DNA from: Prevotella sp.
GTDB taxonomy: Bacteria > Bacteroidota > Bacteroidia > Bacteroidales > Bacteroidaceae
Reading direction: 5' to 3'
DNA: 8,907 nt
Assembly (NCBI GenBank): GCA_021204605.1
Contig: JAJPZD010000270.1
Span: forward strand, 1 to 8,907
The translations under genes and the position numbers were made by a program. The notes under the pieces are model-generated. The model did no database searches. It was given only the letters and a program-made list of their open reading frames with translations, and was not told where the DNA came from. Of the stretch, positions 1 to 8,086 are shown piece by piece; positions within the stretch are counted from its first letter, which is position 1, and every line of letters starts with the position of its first letter.

Positions 1-625
1 ATTTTAACGTTAGAAATTTACTGAATAATTTCTCCATACTATGATAAAGAAATCCAATATAAAGATATATAATGGTCATTAAACCTATGTTTAAATTCCA
101 AATTTTCATTAAATCACAGTTTATATAAAAAGGAATCAAGGAAAGAATTATGCAAGCGATGGGCAGTATGGCTTTGGAGTATTTTTGTGAGAAGTATATC
201 AGAAAAACAAAAATAAATTTAGACACTACAAGGGCAATAATAAACCATGATGCTTGTCCGTATATTATATCTTTTATTATACCAATAAAGGAAATAGAAT
301 ATCCATGTACAAGTGCTTTAGGTATGGCTATTATAAATGAAAAAATGAAATAGGGTAACACCAACAGTCTTACTATCGATGTCAGTTTTCTTTTTACGTT
401 GATGTTTTTGCCACTTTCGCTGTAAAAAAGATAGCCGGACACCACGAAAAAAGTCATCACAGCATTAGTGCCGAAAAGTCCGTACTCTATTACTGGTGCA
501 CCACCTATCAAATAACTATCCGTATGGTTGAGCACTATGGCGAGCATGCAGATGCCGCGCACAGAGTCAACCCAAGTCTTGCGTTTGCCAGCACTGGGGT
601 TTATCTCACGATAGCAACTTTGCAT
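1..625 (-). CDS. Membrane acyltransferase (Acyltransferase_3 family), 3' end beyond window
   Basis: Reading the minus strand from an ATG at 625 gives an open frame of 208 codons that is still open at base 1. The N-terminus has a short charged stretch, then WVDSVRGICMLAIVLNHT (residues 18-35), and FFVVSGYLFY at 59-68. In the Acyltransferase_3 family the His in the first membrane segment (here H34) is essential and the 'FFvlSGyL' block is a hallmark. Several hydrophobic segments follow (about 84-102, 110-122, 127-144, 151-168, 178-193), as expected of a roughly ten-helix protein of 330-370 residues, so about 60% is visible. Such enzymes move acetyl or other acyl groups across the inner membrane onto surface sugars; the substrate cannot be told. 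The start is well bounded: an in-frame TGA lies 21 bases upstream, and a purine-rich AAGGGGAAAAGGG sits just before the ATG. The start overlaps the 3' end of porZ by 25 bases, which suggests translational coupling. The 3' portion is very AT-rich. Confidence 0.85.
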   Translation of the reverse strand, partial: MQSCYREINPSAGKRKTWVDSVRGICMLAIVLNHTDSYLIGGAPVIEYGLFGTNAVMTFFVVSGYLFYSESGKNINVKRKLTSIVRLLVLPYFIFSFIIAIPKALVHGYSISFIGIIKDIIYGQASWFIIALVVSKFIFVFLIYFSQKYSKAILPIACIILSLIPFYINCDLMKIWNLNIGLMTIIYLYIGFLYHSMEKLFSKFLTLK

Positions 626-2631
626 ACAGTACCCTTTTCCCCTTCAGAGGTGGCAGCCTCAACCATGTAAACACCGGCAACCACTTTCTTGCCGTTCAGG
701 TCACAGCCATCCCAAGTGAACATGCCGCCATTGCTCCTGCCCTCCGCTACGAGTACACCGTTTGCCGTTACTATCTTCACGTATGCGCCAAAAGACAAAC
801 CATTGATTGTAATGTCTCCTGTGTAGTCTGGTTTCACCGGATTAGGATAAGCGTAAACACTGCTCTTAGACATTTTCTCGCTTGCCTCTATAGCATCGCT
901 GACGTATGAGCACAGTCCGTTTTCAGTGCCGAAGAACACCTCTCCTGTGGCGTTGTTGATAGTTATCGAAAACACTTCGTTGGAAAGCAAAGGAGAATTT
1001 TCAGCAGTGAAGTGCTGCAGCTGCTCCATATTGTCTGCACTTATCAGATAAACTCCATTGTTATCCGTGCCAATCCATTTCCTATCTGCACCATCAATTG
1101 CGATACATATAATATCAATAACATCTAAAAGATAGTCGGCATAGTTGGTACCATCATTGCGGGGAACCTTTATTTCATTGAAAACAGGAGAACTGCTTGT
1201 AATATCGGATGCATATAAGACAATAGGTCCTTGATCGGTTCCTGCCCAGATATTACCATCAAGATCCTCTGCTACACATCTTACAGCATATATTCCCAAT
1301 GAAGTGCCATCCTGGTTTTGTGTTGGTATAAATGATAGCATAGCATCTGTCGTTGGATTATAACAATAAAAAGAAGGTAACCAATGATGATCATTTGCAA
1401 ACCAAATATTTCCATTGCTGTCTTGTATCAGGCTTTTCATATTACATAGACTCGCTCCCTGATCTATCAATTCATCTTTGTCATGTAATGTGAACTCGCC
1501 ATTCAATGTATTATATTCCATTATAGAGTTGCTTTCACATTGACAATTCAATAACCATAAAGTAGTCTCATCCTTGTCATACAACATACTATAAACGAAA
1601 ACATAATTGTTATTGAGAACTTTACCACCGTCAACGGCACATTGGATAGGGCTGTTGTCGGAATTGAAATAATTCACCAATTTATAGTCTTGGAATTCAT
1701 ACATACCAGTCTTGCCGCCTGCGAACAAGTGATTAGGGTCTTTAGGATCAGGTTCGACGCTATTGATATCAATGTAGTTCCAACCGGTGATAGACGATAC
1801 ATCATCCTCGCATTTGCTCCACTCATCGTTATCAAGGTCAAGCACTTGTATGGTACCGGTTCTTTTAGGATCACTTCCCATACCAGAATACCACATACCG
1901 CCTGCCGAGTAGATTCTGTTTTGGGCATATTTTATGTAATAAAACCAGTTTTTGTCAGGTCCCCCTGGGTTGAGAGTTTTCGCGAGCGCGAGCAAGTCAG
2001 GATCAACGGCAGTATTTTTTGCGGTGTAGGCTGATTGGTAAGACCAGGAGGCGGGGTCGATGAGATTGTCAGAAAGCGAGGCGGCATAGGTGCCATTGGT
2101 GCTTGAGGCGGCATATATCATGCCATCGCTGATGTAGCAATAGTCAACCCTGAAGCCAAGGTTGTAGGTATTGCTGATCTCTACATTGGCCATATCTATT
2201 TTCATTATGCCAAATCCAGTGGAGAGATAGGCATAGTTGTCGATCATGTCAATGCCATAAACCGTCTTGTCGTAGGTAAGCGCCTTGTTGTAATAGTCAG
2301 CTAAATTGGAGACATTGCCATTGGCATCCATAATGTCGATGTTATAGTCGCTGTAAACGATGATAAGTTTCTTTGTGCTTGTGTTCCATTCTATCATATC
2401 GATGACACAGTCGTTAAGGCCGGTGGCCTTGTCGTAGGTCTGGATGCTCTGGTCGTTGGTATTATAGGTGAAAAGGCTGTTGGAGGCAAGCACATAGAGC
2501 ATGTTGCCGCCCTGCTTCACATCGGTTATATCGCTATACGACATATAGTTTTTCCACGTCCCTACCGGGTCGGCCTCGCAGAAAACCACTGTTGTCAATA
2601 AGATTATTATAGTAAGTGTTCTTGTTTTCAT
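601..2631 (-). CDS. porZ: PorZ-like type IX secretion system attachment-complex protein
   Basis: This 676-residue exported protein is built from beta-propeller repeats and a C-terminal sorting-type domain. Residues 1-20 form a Sec signal peptide (MKTRTLTIIILLTTVVF core, then CEA before DPVG). The mature start VGTWKNYMSYSDITDV is typical of the PorZ N-terminal propeller. Two-component-regulator-type propeller blades follow, with signatures DSNGNIWFAND (404-414), DLDGNIWAGTDQG (457-468), RKWIGTDNNGVYLI (517-530) and GEVFFGTENGL (563-573). The last ~85 residues start at YPNP (595-598), contain GVYMVEA (653-659) and end in KVAIVR, like a type IX C-terminal domain. In P. gingivalis PorZ works at the outer face of the outer membrane with PorU, PorV and PorQ and presents anionic LPS to the PorU sortase. 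That protein is about 776 residues, so this one is shorter. A ligand-sensing or other T9SS cargo protein with the same architecture is the alternative. The gene follows the glycosyltransferase by 44 bases and overlaps the acyltransferase. Confidence 0.8.
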   Translation of the reverse strand: MKTRTLTIIILLTTVVFCEADPVGTWKNYMSYSDITDVKQGGNMLYVLASNSLFTYNTNDQSIQTYDKATGLNDCVIDMIEWNTSTKKLIIVYSDYNIDIMDANGNVSNLADYYNKALTYDKTVYGIDMIDNYAYLSTGFGIMKIDMANVEISNTYNLGFRVDYCYISDGMIYAASSTNGTYAASLSDNLIDPASWSYQSAYTAKNTAVDPDLLALAKTLNPGGPDKNWFYYIKYAQNRIYSAGGMWYSGMGSDPKRTGTIQVLDLDNDEWSKCEDDVSSITGWNYIDINSVEPDPKDPNHLFAGGKTGMYEFQDYKLVNYFNSDNSPIQCAVDGGKVLNNNYVFVYSMLYDKDETTLWLLNCQCESNSIMEYNTLNGEFTLHDKDELIDQGASLCNMKSLIQDSNGNIWFANDHHWLPSFYCYNPTTDAMLSFIPTQNQDGTSLGIYAVRCVAEDLDGNIWAGTDQGPIVLYASDITSSSPVFNEIKVPRNDGTNYADYLLDVIDIICIAIDGADRKWIGTDNNGVYLISADNMEQLQHFTAENSPLLSNEVFSITINNATGEVFFGTENGLCSYVSDAIEASEKMSKSSVYAYPNPVKPDYTGDITINGLSFGAYVKIVTANGVLVAEGRSNGGMFTWDGCDLNGKKVVAGVYMVEAATSEGEKGTVCKVAIVR

Positions 2632-2675
2632 ATTATATAATAAATTAAATAAGGCTTCTTAGTTTGTTATGGATT

Positions 2676-3584
2676 TCAAAAGTAAGATTTTCTGATACGG
2701 CAGAAAGTGCCGAGCTTATATATATTAAACAAAAAAACATTCGGTTTATTGCCTCTTAAGTTGTTTTTTATCATTTTTTTCGTAACGTTATAGATGAGAA
2801 TAACGGTTTGTGATAAATGCAACTTTTCAAGTTTTTCTGTTATATCGATCAGATCTGAATAACCTTTAAGTTCGTTATAGAATTTATGCAACGTATTCAA
2901 CCCCTCCTCTGTCTTTGCCAAAAAGTCGGCATTGCTCTCGAATTTCTCAAAACTCAAAGGATTGTCAACATGGCTTATCGCTATGCCGTTTTCATGAAGA
3001 GCCTTACCCCAGATAACATCTTCATAACCATATTTTCTGAAACGCTCATCAAGAGGATGGGCGGTCATTATCTCATGCCGTACAATAAAATTAGAGGTAT
3101 GGAAATCATTGTAAGGATGTCTCGCCCGTTTAGCTGCACTACTATTGCCATCGTATTTTTTCTCATAAATATAGCGAAGGTTGTTTTTCAGTAATTTTCC
3201 ATCACCGTTGATAACATAACCCCCATAAACAACAGTGCCAATGTTCATCTTGACATAATTTGCAAGATATTCAGGATTGCGTACTTCCATATCACAGTCG
3301 ATGAACAGCAGCCACTCATATTTCGCCGTCTTAGCGAGGAAGTTGCGTATTGCGGCCCTGCCGCTGTTGAAGCCACGTATAATATAGCGGCAGTTGGGGA
3401 TGGAATTTATCTCATTGTTTTTCTTTAATACATCAGAGTCGGTAGAGCCATCGTCGCCGACAATAATCTCATATAGAAAGCCATTGTCGTTGGCGATGAT
3501 GCCCGCCTGCGCTTGGAGCGACCTGACGAGCTCCGTGCAGAGGCCGTTGTAGCAAGGGATGAGTATGGAAAGCGAGTTGAGCAA
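2676..3584 (-). CDS. Family 2 glycosyltransferase
   Basis: This 302-residue protein has a GT-A fold glycosyltransferase signature from its very start: LSILIPCYN at 5-13, VGDDGSTDSD at 42-51 (nucleotide binding), NSGRAAIRNF at 73-82, and the DXD metal/nucleotide-sugar motif as FIDCDME at 94-100 (D96, D98). RKYGYEDVIWGKAL at 183-196 matches the 'GxED' acceptor-side motif of galactosyltransferase-type GT2 enzymes. No strong membrane segment is seen, so it is probably cytoplasmic or peripheral, adding a sugar to a cell-envelope glycan; donor and acceptor are unknown. The start is a TTG at 3584, because an in-frame TGA lies two codons upstream and the first ATG (residue 99) would remove the DXD motif. 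It sits 42 bases after rdgB and 44 before porZ in the same direction. The 3' third is AT-rich (35 G+C in bases 2701-2820 by hand count), unlike its 5' end, which may point to a mosaic or acquired gene. Confidence 0.88.
   Translation of the reverse strand: MLNSLSILIPCYNGLCTELVRSLQAQAGIIANDNGFLYEIIVGDDGSTDSDVLKKNNEINSIPNCRYIIRGFNSGRAAIRNFLAKTAKYEWLLFIDCDMEVRNPEYLANYVKMNIGTVVYGGYVINGDGKLLKNNLRYIYEKKYDGNSSAAKRARHPYNDFHTSNFIVRHEIMTAHPLDERFRKYGYEDVIWGKALHENGIAISHVDNPLSFEKFESNADFLAKTEEGLNTLHKFYNELKGYSDLIDITEKLEKLHLSQTVILIYNVTKKMIKNNLRGNKPNVFLFNIYKLGTFCRIRKSYF
2677..2684 (-). promoter_or_regulatory. Possible -7 promoter element before porZ
   Basis: On the minus strand these bases read TACTTTTG, matching the Bacteroidetes -7 element TAnnTTTG. 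The element overlaps the stop codon of the glycosyltransferase gene and lies about 45 bases before the porZ ATG, a usual distance. No TTG is found at the expected -33 spacing, so this is only a half match that could occur by chance. If real, it would let porZ and the acyltransferase be transcribed apart from leuS. Confidence 0.3.
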
Positions 3585-3626
3585 TTTTCAGTTAAGGGTT
3601 ATGGTATTCAGATAAAGTGAATGTGA

Positions 3627-4214
3627 TTAGAGTTTGCGGAGGTATTCAGCGAGCAGTGCCACCGCCCTTGCCCTGTGGGAGATAGTGTTTTTTATCTCGC
3701 TGCCAAGCTCTGCGAATGTCCTGTCGTAGCCGTCAGGCTGGAATATAGGGTCATAGCCGAAACCGCCGGCACCCCTTCGCTCTTGGATTATCTCCCCCTC
3801 GACGGCGCCCTCAAACAATTCTGTATGTGGTGTCTCACCGTCTAAGATAAGCGCGATGACCGTTCTGAAGCGTGCCCTGCGGTTGGTGTTGCCTCGCAGT
3901 TTGCCAAGCAGTTTTGTGATGTTTGCCTCGCTGTCGTGCCCGGCCCCTCCGGCATAGCGGGCTGAATAGACGCCCGGTTCGCCGCCGAGGGCCTCCACCT
4001 CCAAGCCGGTATCATCAGCGAAGCAGCTAACGTGATAGTTGTCATAGACAAATCTTGCCTTTTGCATGGCGTTGCCCTCCAAAGAGTCGGAGGTCTCCGG
4101 GATGTCAGCATGGCACCCGATATCCTCAAGCGACAGGATGTCGAAGGCGTTGCCGAGGATTTCCCTTATCTCCGACAGCTTATGCCTGTTGTTGGTGGCG
4201 AAAACTATTTTCAT
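3627..4214 (-). CDS. rdgB: XTP/dITP pyrophosphatase (RdgB/HAM1 family)
   Basis: The product hydrolyses non-canonical purine nucleoside triphosphates (dITP, ITP, XTP) to monophosphates and pyrophosphate, keeping deaminated purines out of DNA and RNA. It acts in the cytosol and needs Mg2+. The 195 residues match the usual size (E. coli RdgB has 197). Family motifs are all present in order: ATNNRHKLSEI at 6-16 for triphosphate binding, SLEGNAMQKA at 44-53, FADDTGLEVEALGGEPGVYS at 65-84 with the catalytic/metal Asp pair D67-D68, GAGGFGYDPIF at 148-158, and the base-recognition SHRARA at 179-184. The start ATG at 4214 overlaps the yitT stop as ATGA, so the two genes are probably translationally coupled. 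Nothing looks broken. Only the precise substrate preference remains untested. Confidence 0.96.
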   Translation of the reverse strand: MKIVFATNNRHKLSEIREILGNAFDILSLEDIGCHADIPETSDSLEGNAMQKARFVYDNYHVSCFADDTGLEVEALGGEPGVYSARYAGGAGHDSEANITKLLGKLRGNTNRRARFRTVIALILDGETPHTELFEGAVEGEIIQERRGAGGFGYDPIFQPDGYDRTFAELGSEIKNTISHRARAVALLAEYLRKL

Positions 4215-5188
4215 TGTTCCTTGTTTTTATTCATTGCGGAAAAGTTTGTTTCCATGTCCTTCTTCTTCAGCCTCACCTTTATGGCATCGAAACCCTCTCC
4301 GTAGGTGCCTATCACGCTGCTCTGGCTTACAAAGGCGTTAGGGTCAATCATCTTGATGAGGCGGAATATCTGCACGCTCTCACGTTTCATCACGATGATA
4401 CAAAGCACCTTCACCGGACTGCCTGTAAACCAGCCGTGACCATCGAGGATGGTTATCCCGCGCTCCATCTCGGTGCCAATGGCGTAGGCTATCTCCTGGT
4501 ATTTCTTGGAAAAGATAAGAAACTGGACGGACGTCCGCCGGACATTCATCACATAGTCGAGGGTGAAACACTCTATCCCCATTGTGCACAGTCCGAACAC
4601 TATCTTGTGGCAACGCTGGATGGTGTCGCCAAAGACAGGGATAAACAGACAACTGCCGATGATGAGCAGGTCAACGCCAATGAGCACCTGCCCCAACGAG
4701 AAGTTGTGGTATTTGTTGATCACCGCCGCCACAATGTCGGTGCCCCCCGTGCTGCCATTGTGCAGGAAGACGACAGCAAGACCGGTACCGGTGATCACGC
4801 AGCCTATGATGAGCGACATGAACTCCTGGCCCTCGCCAAGCAGCAGGATGAAATGCCCTTCGGCGTCGGTGACGGCTTTCTGTGCCGCCCAGAGCATTAT
4901 CGACAGGGCGAGGATGGCATATATCGTCTTGGTCATGAATTTCAGGCCCAGAACCTTAAGTGCCACGATGAGCAACGCCATGTTGATTACGAAATAGCTG
5001 TATTCAAGCGGTATCTTTGTGGCATAGAAGATAATGGCAGAGAGACCCGTCACGCCGCCTGTAACGATTTCGTAGGGCAGCAGGAACACTGTCCACCCGA
5101 AGGTGTAGAGCAGCAGTCCAAGCGTGATGAACATATAGTCCTTTACCTCATTGAGCAGGAGCTTCCGGTTGATGTTTACTGGTTTCAT
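4211..5188 (-). CDS. YitT family membrane protein with DUF2179 C-terminal domain
   Basis: A 325-residue inner-membrane protein. The N-terminal half has about five to six hydrophobic segments (roughly 18-38, 42-57, 62-82, 86-103, 122-142, 165-184). It carries the two glycine-rich family motifs IVTGGVTGLSAI at 41-52 and NGSTGGTDIVAAVINK at 144-159. From about 225 a soluble cytoplasmic domain follows, with GHGWFTGSPVKVLCIIV at 250-266 and IDPNAFVSQSSVIGTYGEGF at 281-300, the typical DUF2179 signature. The tail is rich in Lys and Asn. The transported or sensed compound of YitT/DUF161 proteins is not established, so none is given. The ATG at 5188 lies 25 bases after the leuS stop, and the TGA overlaps the rdgB start by 4 bases. 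This tight packing supports one transcript with leuS and rdgB. Confidence 0.92.
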   Translation of the reverse strand: MKPVNINRKLLLNEVKDYMFITLGLLLYTFGWTVFLLPYEIVTGGVTGLSAIIFYATKIPLEYSYFVINMALLIVALKVLGLKFMTKTIYAILALSIMLWAAQKAVTDAEGHFILLLGEGQEFMSLIIGCVITGTGLAVVFLHNGSTGGTDIVAAVINKYHNFSLGQVLIGVDLLIIGSCLFIPVFGDTIQRCHKIVFGLCTMGIECFTLDYVMNVRRTSVQFLIFSKKYQEIAYAIGTEMERGITILDGHGWFTGSPVKVLCIIVMKRESVQIFRLIKMIDPNAFVSQSSVIGTYGEGFDAIKVRLKKKDMETNFSAMNKNKEQ

Positions 5189-5213
5189 TGTTTAAGTTTG
5201 AAAGTGTGGCGTC

Positions 5214-8039
5214 TCATCTCACCACGATGTTCACTATCCTCTTGGGCACGACAATCACCTTGACCACCTGCCTGCCACTGAGATACTTTGCCGATCTCTC
5301 ATCGCTGAGCACCGCTCTCTCTATTGTCTCGTCGTCGGCGTCAACAGGAAACTCTATCTGGAAACGGGCCTTGCCATTGAACGATACCGTCAACAGCATC
5401 TTGCTCTCCACAAGGTATTGCTCGTCGTATTCGGGCCACCGGGCATCGCACACTGTAGTATCGTTGCCCAAGGCATGCCAGAGCTCCTCTGCGATATGGG
5501 GCGCGAAGGGGGCGATGAGCACCACGATGTCTTCCAGCAGCTTTTTGTTGTGGCATTTCTGCTGCGTGAGTTCGTTGACACAGATCATGAAAGCGGCTAT
5601 CGACGTGTTGTAACTGAAATTCTCTATGTCTGACGATACCTTCTTAATCAGCTTGTGGACGGATTTCAGTTGCTCCGCCGTCGCCGGCTTATCATCTACA
5701 ACCAGCGTGTCGCCCTTGCCATAAAACAGATTCCAGAATTTCCTGAGAAAACGGTGGCAACCGTCGATGCCGTTGGTGTCCCAAGGCTTGCTCTGCTCCA
5801 CCGGCCCTAAGAACATCTCGTAAAGACGCAGGGTGTCGGCTCCGTAACGCTCCACTATCATATCCGGGTTCACCACGTTGTACATCGACTTCGACATCTT
5901 CTCTACCGCCCAGCCGCAGATATACCTGCCGTCCTCAAGGAGAAACTCCGCATCGGCATATTCGGGCCGCCATGCCCTGAAGGTGGCTATGTCGAGCACG
6001 TCGCCATGCACCATGTTCACGTCAACGTGTATAGGGGTAACGTCGTAGTTGTCCTTGAGGTTCAGCGATACGAAGGTGTTGCTGTCCTTGATACGGTAAA
6101 CAAAATTGCTGCGACCTTGTATCATGCCCTGGTTGACAAGTTTCTTGAACGGCTCCTCAACGGCTGACACACCGATGTCGTGCAGGAACTTGTTCCAGAA
6201 ACGAGAATAGATAAGGTGCCCCGTGGCGTGCTCCGTGCCGCCGACATACAGGTCAACATTCTGCCAGTATTCGTCGCTGTCCTTACTGACAAGACATTCT
6301 CCGTTGTGCGGGTCCATATAGCGGAGGTAATAGGCAGACGAACCGGCAAAACCCGGCATGGTGTACAGCTCAAGTGGGAACACCCTCTCGTTGTCAATCT
6401 TCGTGTTCTCCACCACGCTGTTGCTCTCTGTGTCCCAAGCCCACACCTTGGCATGACCAAGAGGGGGCTCGCCCGTCTCCGTCGGCTTGTATTCATCGAT
6501 GTCGGGAAGCTCCAATGGCAACCTGTCCTCCGGTATCATATATGGCATGCCGTCCTTGTAATACACAGGAAATGGCTCCCCCCAGTATCTCTGACGTGAG
6601 AATATGGCATCACGAAGACGGTAGTTCACCTTCACCCTCCCTAATCCGTGCTCCTCAACATAGCGTTTTGTGGCCGCAATAGCCTCCTTCACAGTAAGAC
6701 CGTTGAGAATTAAAGCCCCCTCGCCCCGGGCTGGACTATTACACACGATACCCTCCTTAGCATCATAGCTTTCCTCACTTACGTCTGCTCCTTCGATAAG
6801 GGGGATGATAGGGAGGTTGAAATGTTTTGCGAAGGCATAGTCGCGGGAGTCATGAGCCGGCACCGCCATGATTGCGCCGGTGCCATAGCCGGCAAGGACG
6901 TAGTCGCTGACCCAGATAGGTATCTCTGCATTGGTGAATGGGTTGATAGCATAACTGCCGGTGAATACACCACTGACACGGCGGTCGGATATCCTCTCCC
7001 GCTCTGTCCTCTTCTTCGTTGCCGCAAGGTATTCATCCACTGCCTCACGCTGCTCCGGTGTGGTCACCATAGACACATACTCGCTCTCCGGCGCAAGCAC
7101 CATGAACGTAACTCCAAACATCGTATCAGCTCGCGTGGTAAAAATGGTAAGGGAAGCCCCCTCTTTTACTCTAAACCTCACTTCTGTTCCTTCTGAGCGT
7201 CCTATCCAGTTTTTTTGGGTCTCTTTGAGAGAGTCGGTCCAGTCGATAGTGTCTAAACCGTCGAGGAGGCGTTGTGCGTATGCGCTGACGCGGAGGCACC
7301 ACTGCCGCATTTTCTTTTGAACCACAGGGTAGCCGCCACGCTCGCTGACGCCATCCACCACCTCGTCGTTGGCAAGCACGGTGCCGAGCTGAGGGCACCA
7401 GTTGACCATGGTCTCACCGAGATACGCAATGCGGTAGTTCATCAGCGTTTCCTGCTTTTGTTTCTCGTCCATAGCAAGCCACTCGTTGGCAGTGAATGAT
7501 AATTCCTTGCTCTGTGCCACGTCAAGACCTTGCGTGCCGCATTTCTCAAAATGGTTTATAAGTTGTTGTATCGGCAGTGATTTTTTTGCGACATTGCAAT
7601 AATAGCTGTTGAACATTTTTTGGAAGGCCCACTGCGTCCACTTGTAGTAGTTGGGGTCGCAGGTGCGCACCTCCCTGTCCCAGTCGAACGAGAAGCCGAT
7701 TTTGTCCAACTGTTCGCGGTATCTGTTGATGTTGTTCACCGTAGTGATTGCCGGGTGCTGCCCTGTCTGGATGGCATACTGCTCTGCCGGCAGTCCGTAG
7801 GCATCATAGCCCATAGGATTGAGCACGTTGAAGCCTTTCAGCCGTTTGTAGCGGGCATAGATGTCAGATGCAATATAACCTAAGGGATGACCCACGTGGA
7901 GCCCTGCTCCCGAAGGGTAGGGGAACATATTGAGTACGTAATACTTTTTCCTGTTTTTGTCTTCGGCAACCTTGTAGGTGTTATTCTCAACCCACTCTTT
8001 TTGCCAGCGTTTCTCAATGTCAGTGAAGTTATATTCCAT
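5214..8039 (-). CDS. leuS: Leucyl-tRNA synthetase (LeuRS)
   Basis: A class I aminoacyl-tRNA synthetase that charges tRNA-Leu with leucine in the cytosol. The Rossmann-fold signature is PYPSGAGLHVGHPLGY at 40-55 (HVGH is the HIGH motif), and the second ATP motif is VEKMSKSMYN at 712-721 (KMSKS at 714-718). The CP1 editing domain that hydrolyses mischarged tRNA lies at about 220-420, with the Thr-rich TIFTTRADTMFGVTF at 298-312 and GYGTGAIMAVPAHDSRD at 384-400. The anticodon-binding domain begins near 765, and a C-terminal domain follows to 941. At 941 residues it is about 80 longer than E. coli LeuRS (860). Extra sequence is seen around 155-200 and between 640 and 700, just before KMSKS. The usual paired Cys after VNWCP are missing (GVSERGGYPV at 230-239), so this zinc site is probably lost. 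It is the first gene of the leftward operon, with its own promoter at 8087-8116. Confidence 0.98.
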   Translation of the reverse strand: MEYNFTDIEKRWQKEWVENNTYKVAEDKNRKKYYVLNMFPYPSGAGLHVGHPLGYIASDIYARYKRLKGFNVLNPMGYDAYGLPAEQYAIQTGQHPAITTVNNINRYREQLDKIGFSFDWDREVRTCDPNYYKWTQWAFQKMFNSYYCNVAKKSLPIQQLINHFEKCGTQGLDVAQSKELSFTANEWLAMDEKQKQETLMNYRIAYLGETMVNWCPQLGTVLANDEVVDGVSERGGYPVVQKKMRQWCLRVSAYAQRLLDGLDTIDWTDSLKETQKNWIGRSEGTEVRFRVKEGASLTIFTTRADTMFGVTFMVLAPESEYVSMVTTPEQREAVDEYLAATKKRTERERISDRRVSGVFTGSYAINPFTNAEIPIWVSDYVLAGYGTGAIMAVPAHDSRDYAFAKHFNLPIIPLIEGADVSEESYDAKEGIVCNSPARGEGALILNGLTVKEAIAATKRYVEEHGLGRVKVNYRLRDAIFSRQRYWGEPFPVYYKDGMPYMIPEDRLPLELPDIDEYKPTETGEPPLGHAKVWAWDTESNSVVENTKIDNERVFPLELYTMPGFAGSSAYYLRYMDPHNGECLVSKDSDEYWQNVDLYVGGTEHATGHLIYSRFWNKFLHDIGVSAVEEPFKKLVNQGMIQGRSNFVYRIKDSNTFVSLNLKDNYDVTPIHVDVNMVHGDVLDIATFRAWRPEYADAEFLLEDGRYICGWAVEKMSKSMYNVVNPDMIVERYGADTLRLYEMFLGPVEQSKPWDTNGIDGCHRFLRKFWNLFYGKGDTLVVDDKPATAEQLKSVHKLIKKVSSDIENFSYNTSIAAFMICVNELTQQKCHNKKLLEDIVVLIAPFAPHIAEELWHALGNDTTVCDARWPEYDEQYLVESKMLLTVSFNGKARFQIEFPVDADDETIERAVLSDERSAKYLSGRQVVKVIVVPKRIVNIVVR

Positions 8040-8086
8040 CTTGTTGATAATATATTTTTTTATATAAGTATCTTTTTATCAAGGTG

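Noticed and set aside
150..353. Plus-strand 67-codon open frame in the leftmost region
   Set aside because: It lies antisense to the minus-strand acyltransferase, whose family motifs and long open frame explain this DNA. It has no recognisable domain.
2560..2631. Possible lipoprotein signal in the PorZ-like protein (Cys at residue 18)
   Set aside because: The residues before the Cys are VVF. A bulky Phe at -1 does not fit a lipobox, so normal Sec cleavage near CEA is preferred.
4055..5263. Plus-strand open frame of 402 codons across yitT and rdgB
   Set aside because: It is antisense to two well-recognised genes, is rich in His, Arg and Gln without any domain, and has no promoter or family match. 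It is a by-product of the codon use of the opposite strand.
8040..8081. T-box or leader-peptide attenuator controlling leuS
   Set aside because: The leader is only about 40 AT-rich bases, with no run of Leu codons, no T-box sequence and no terminator hairpin.
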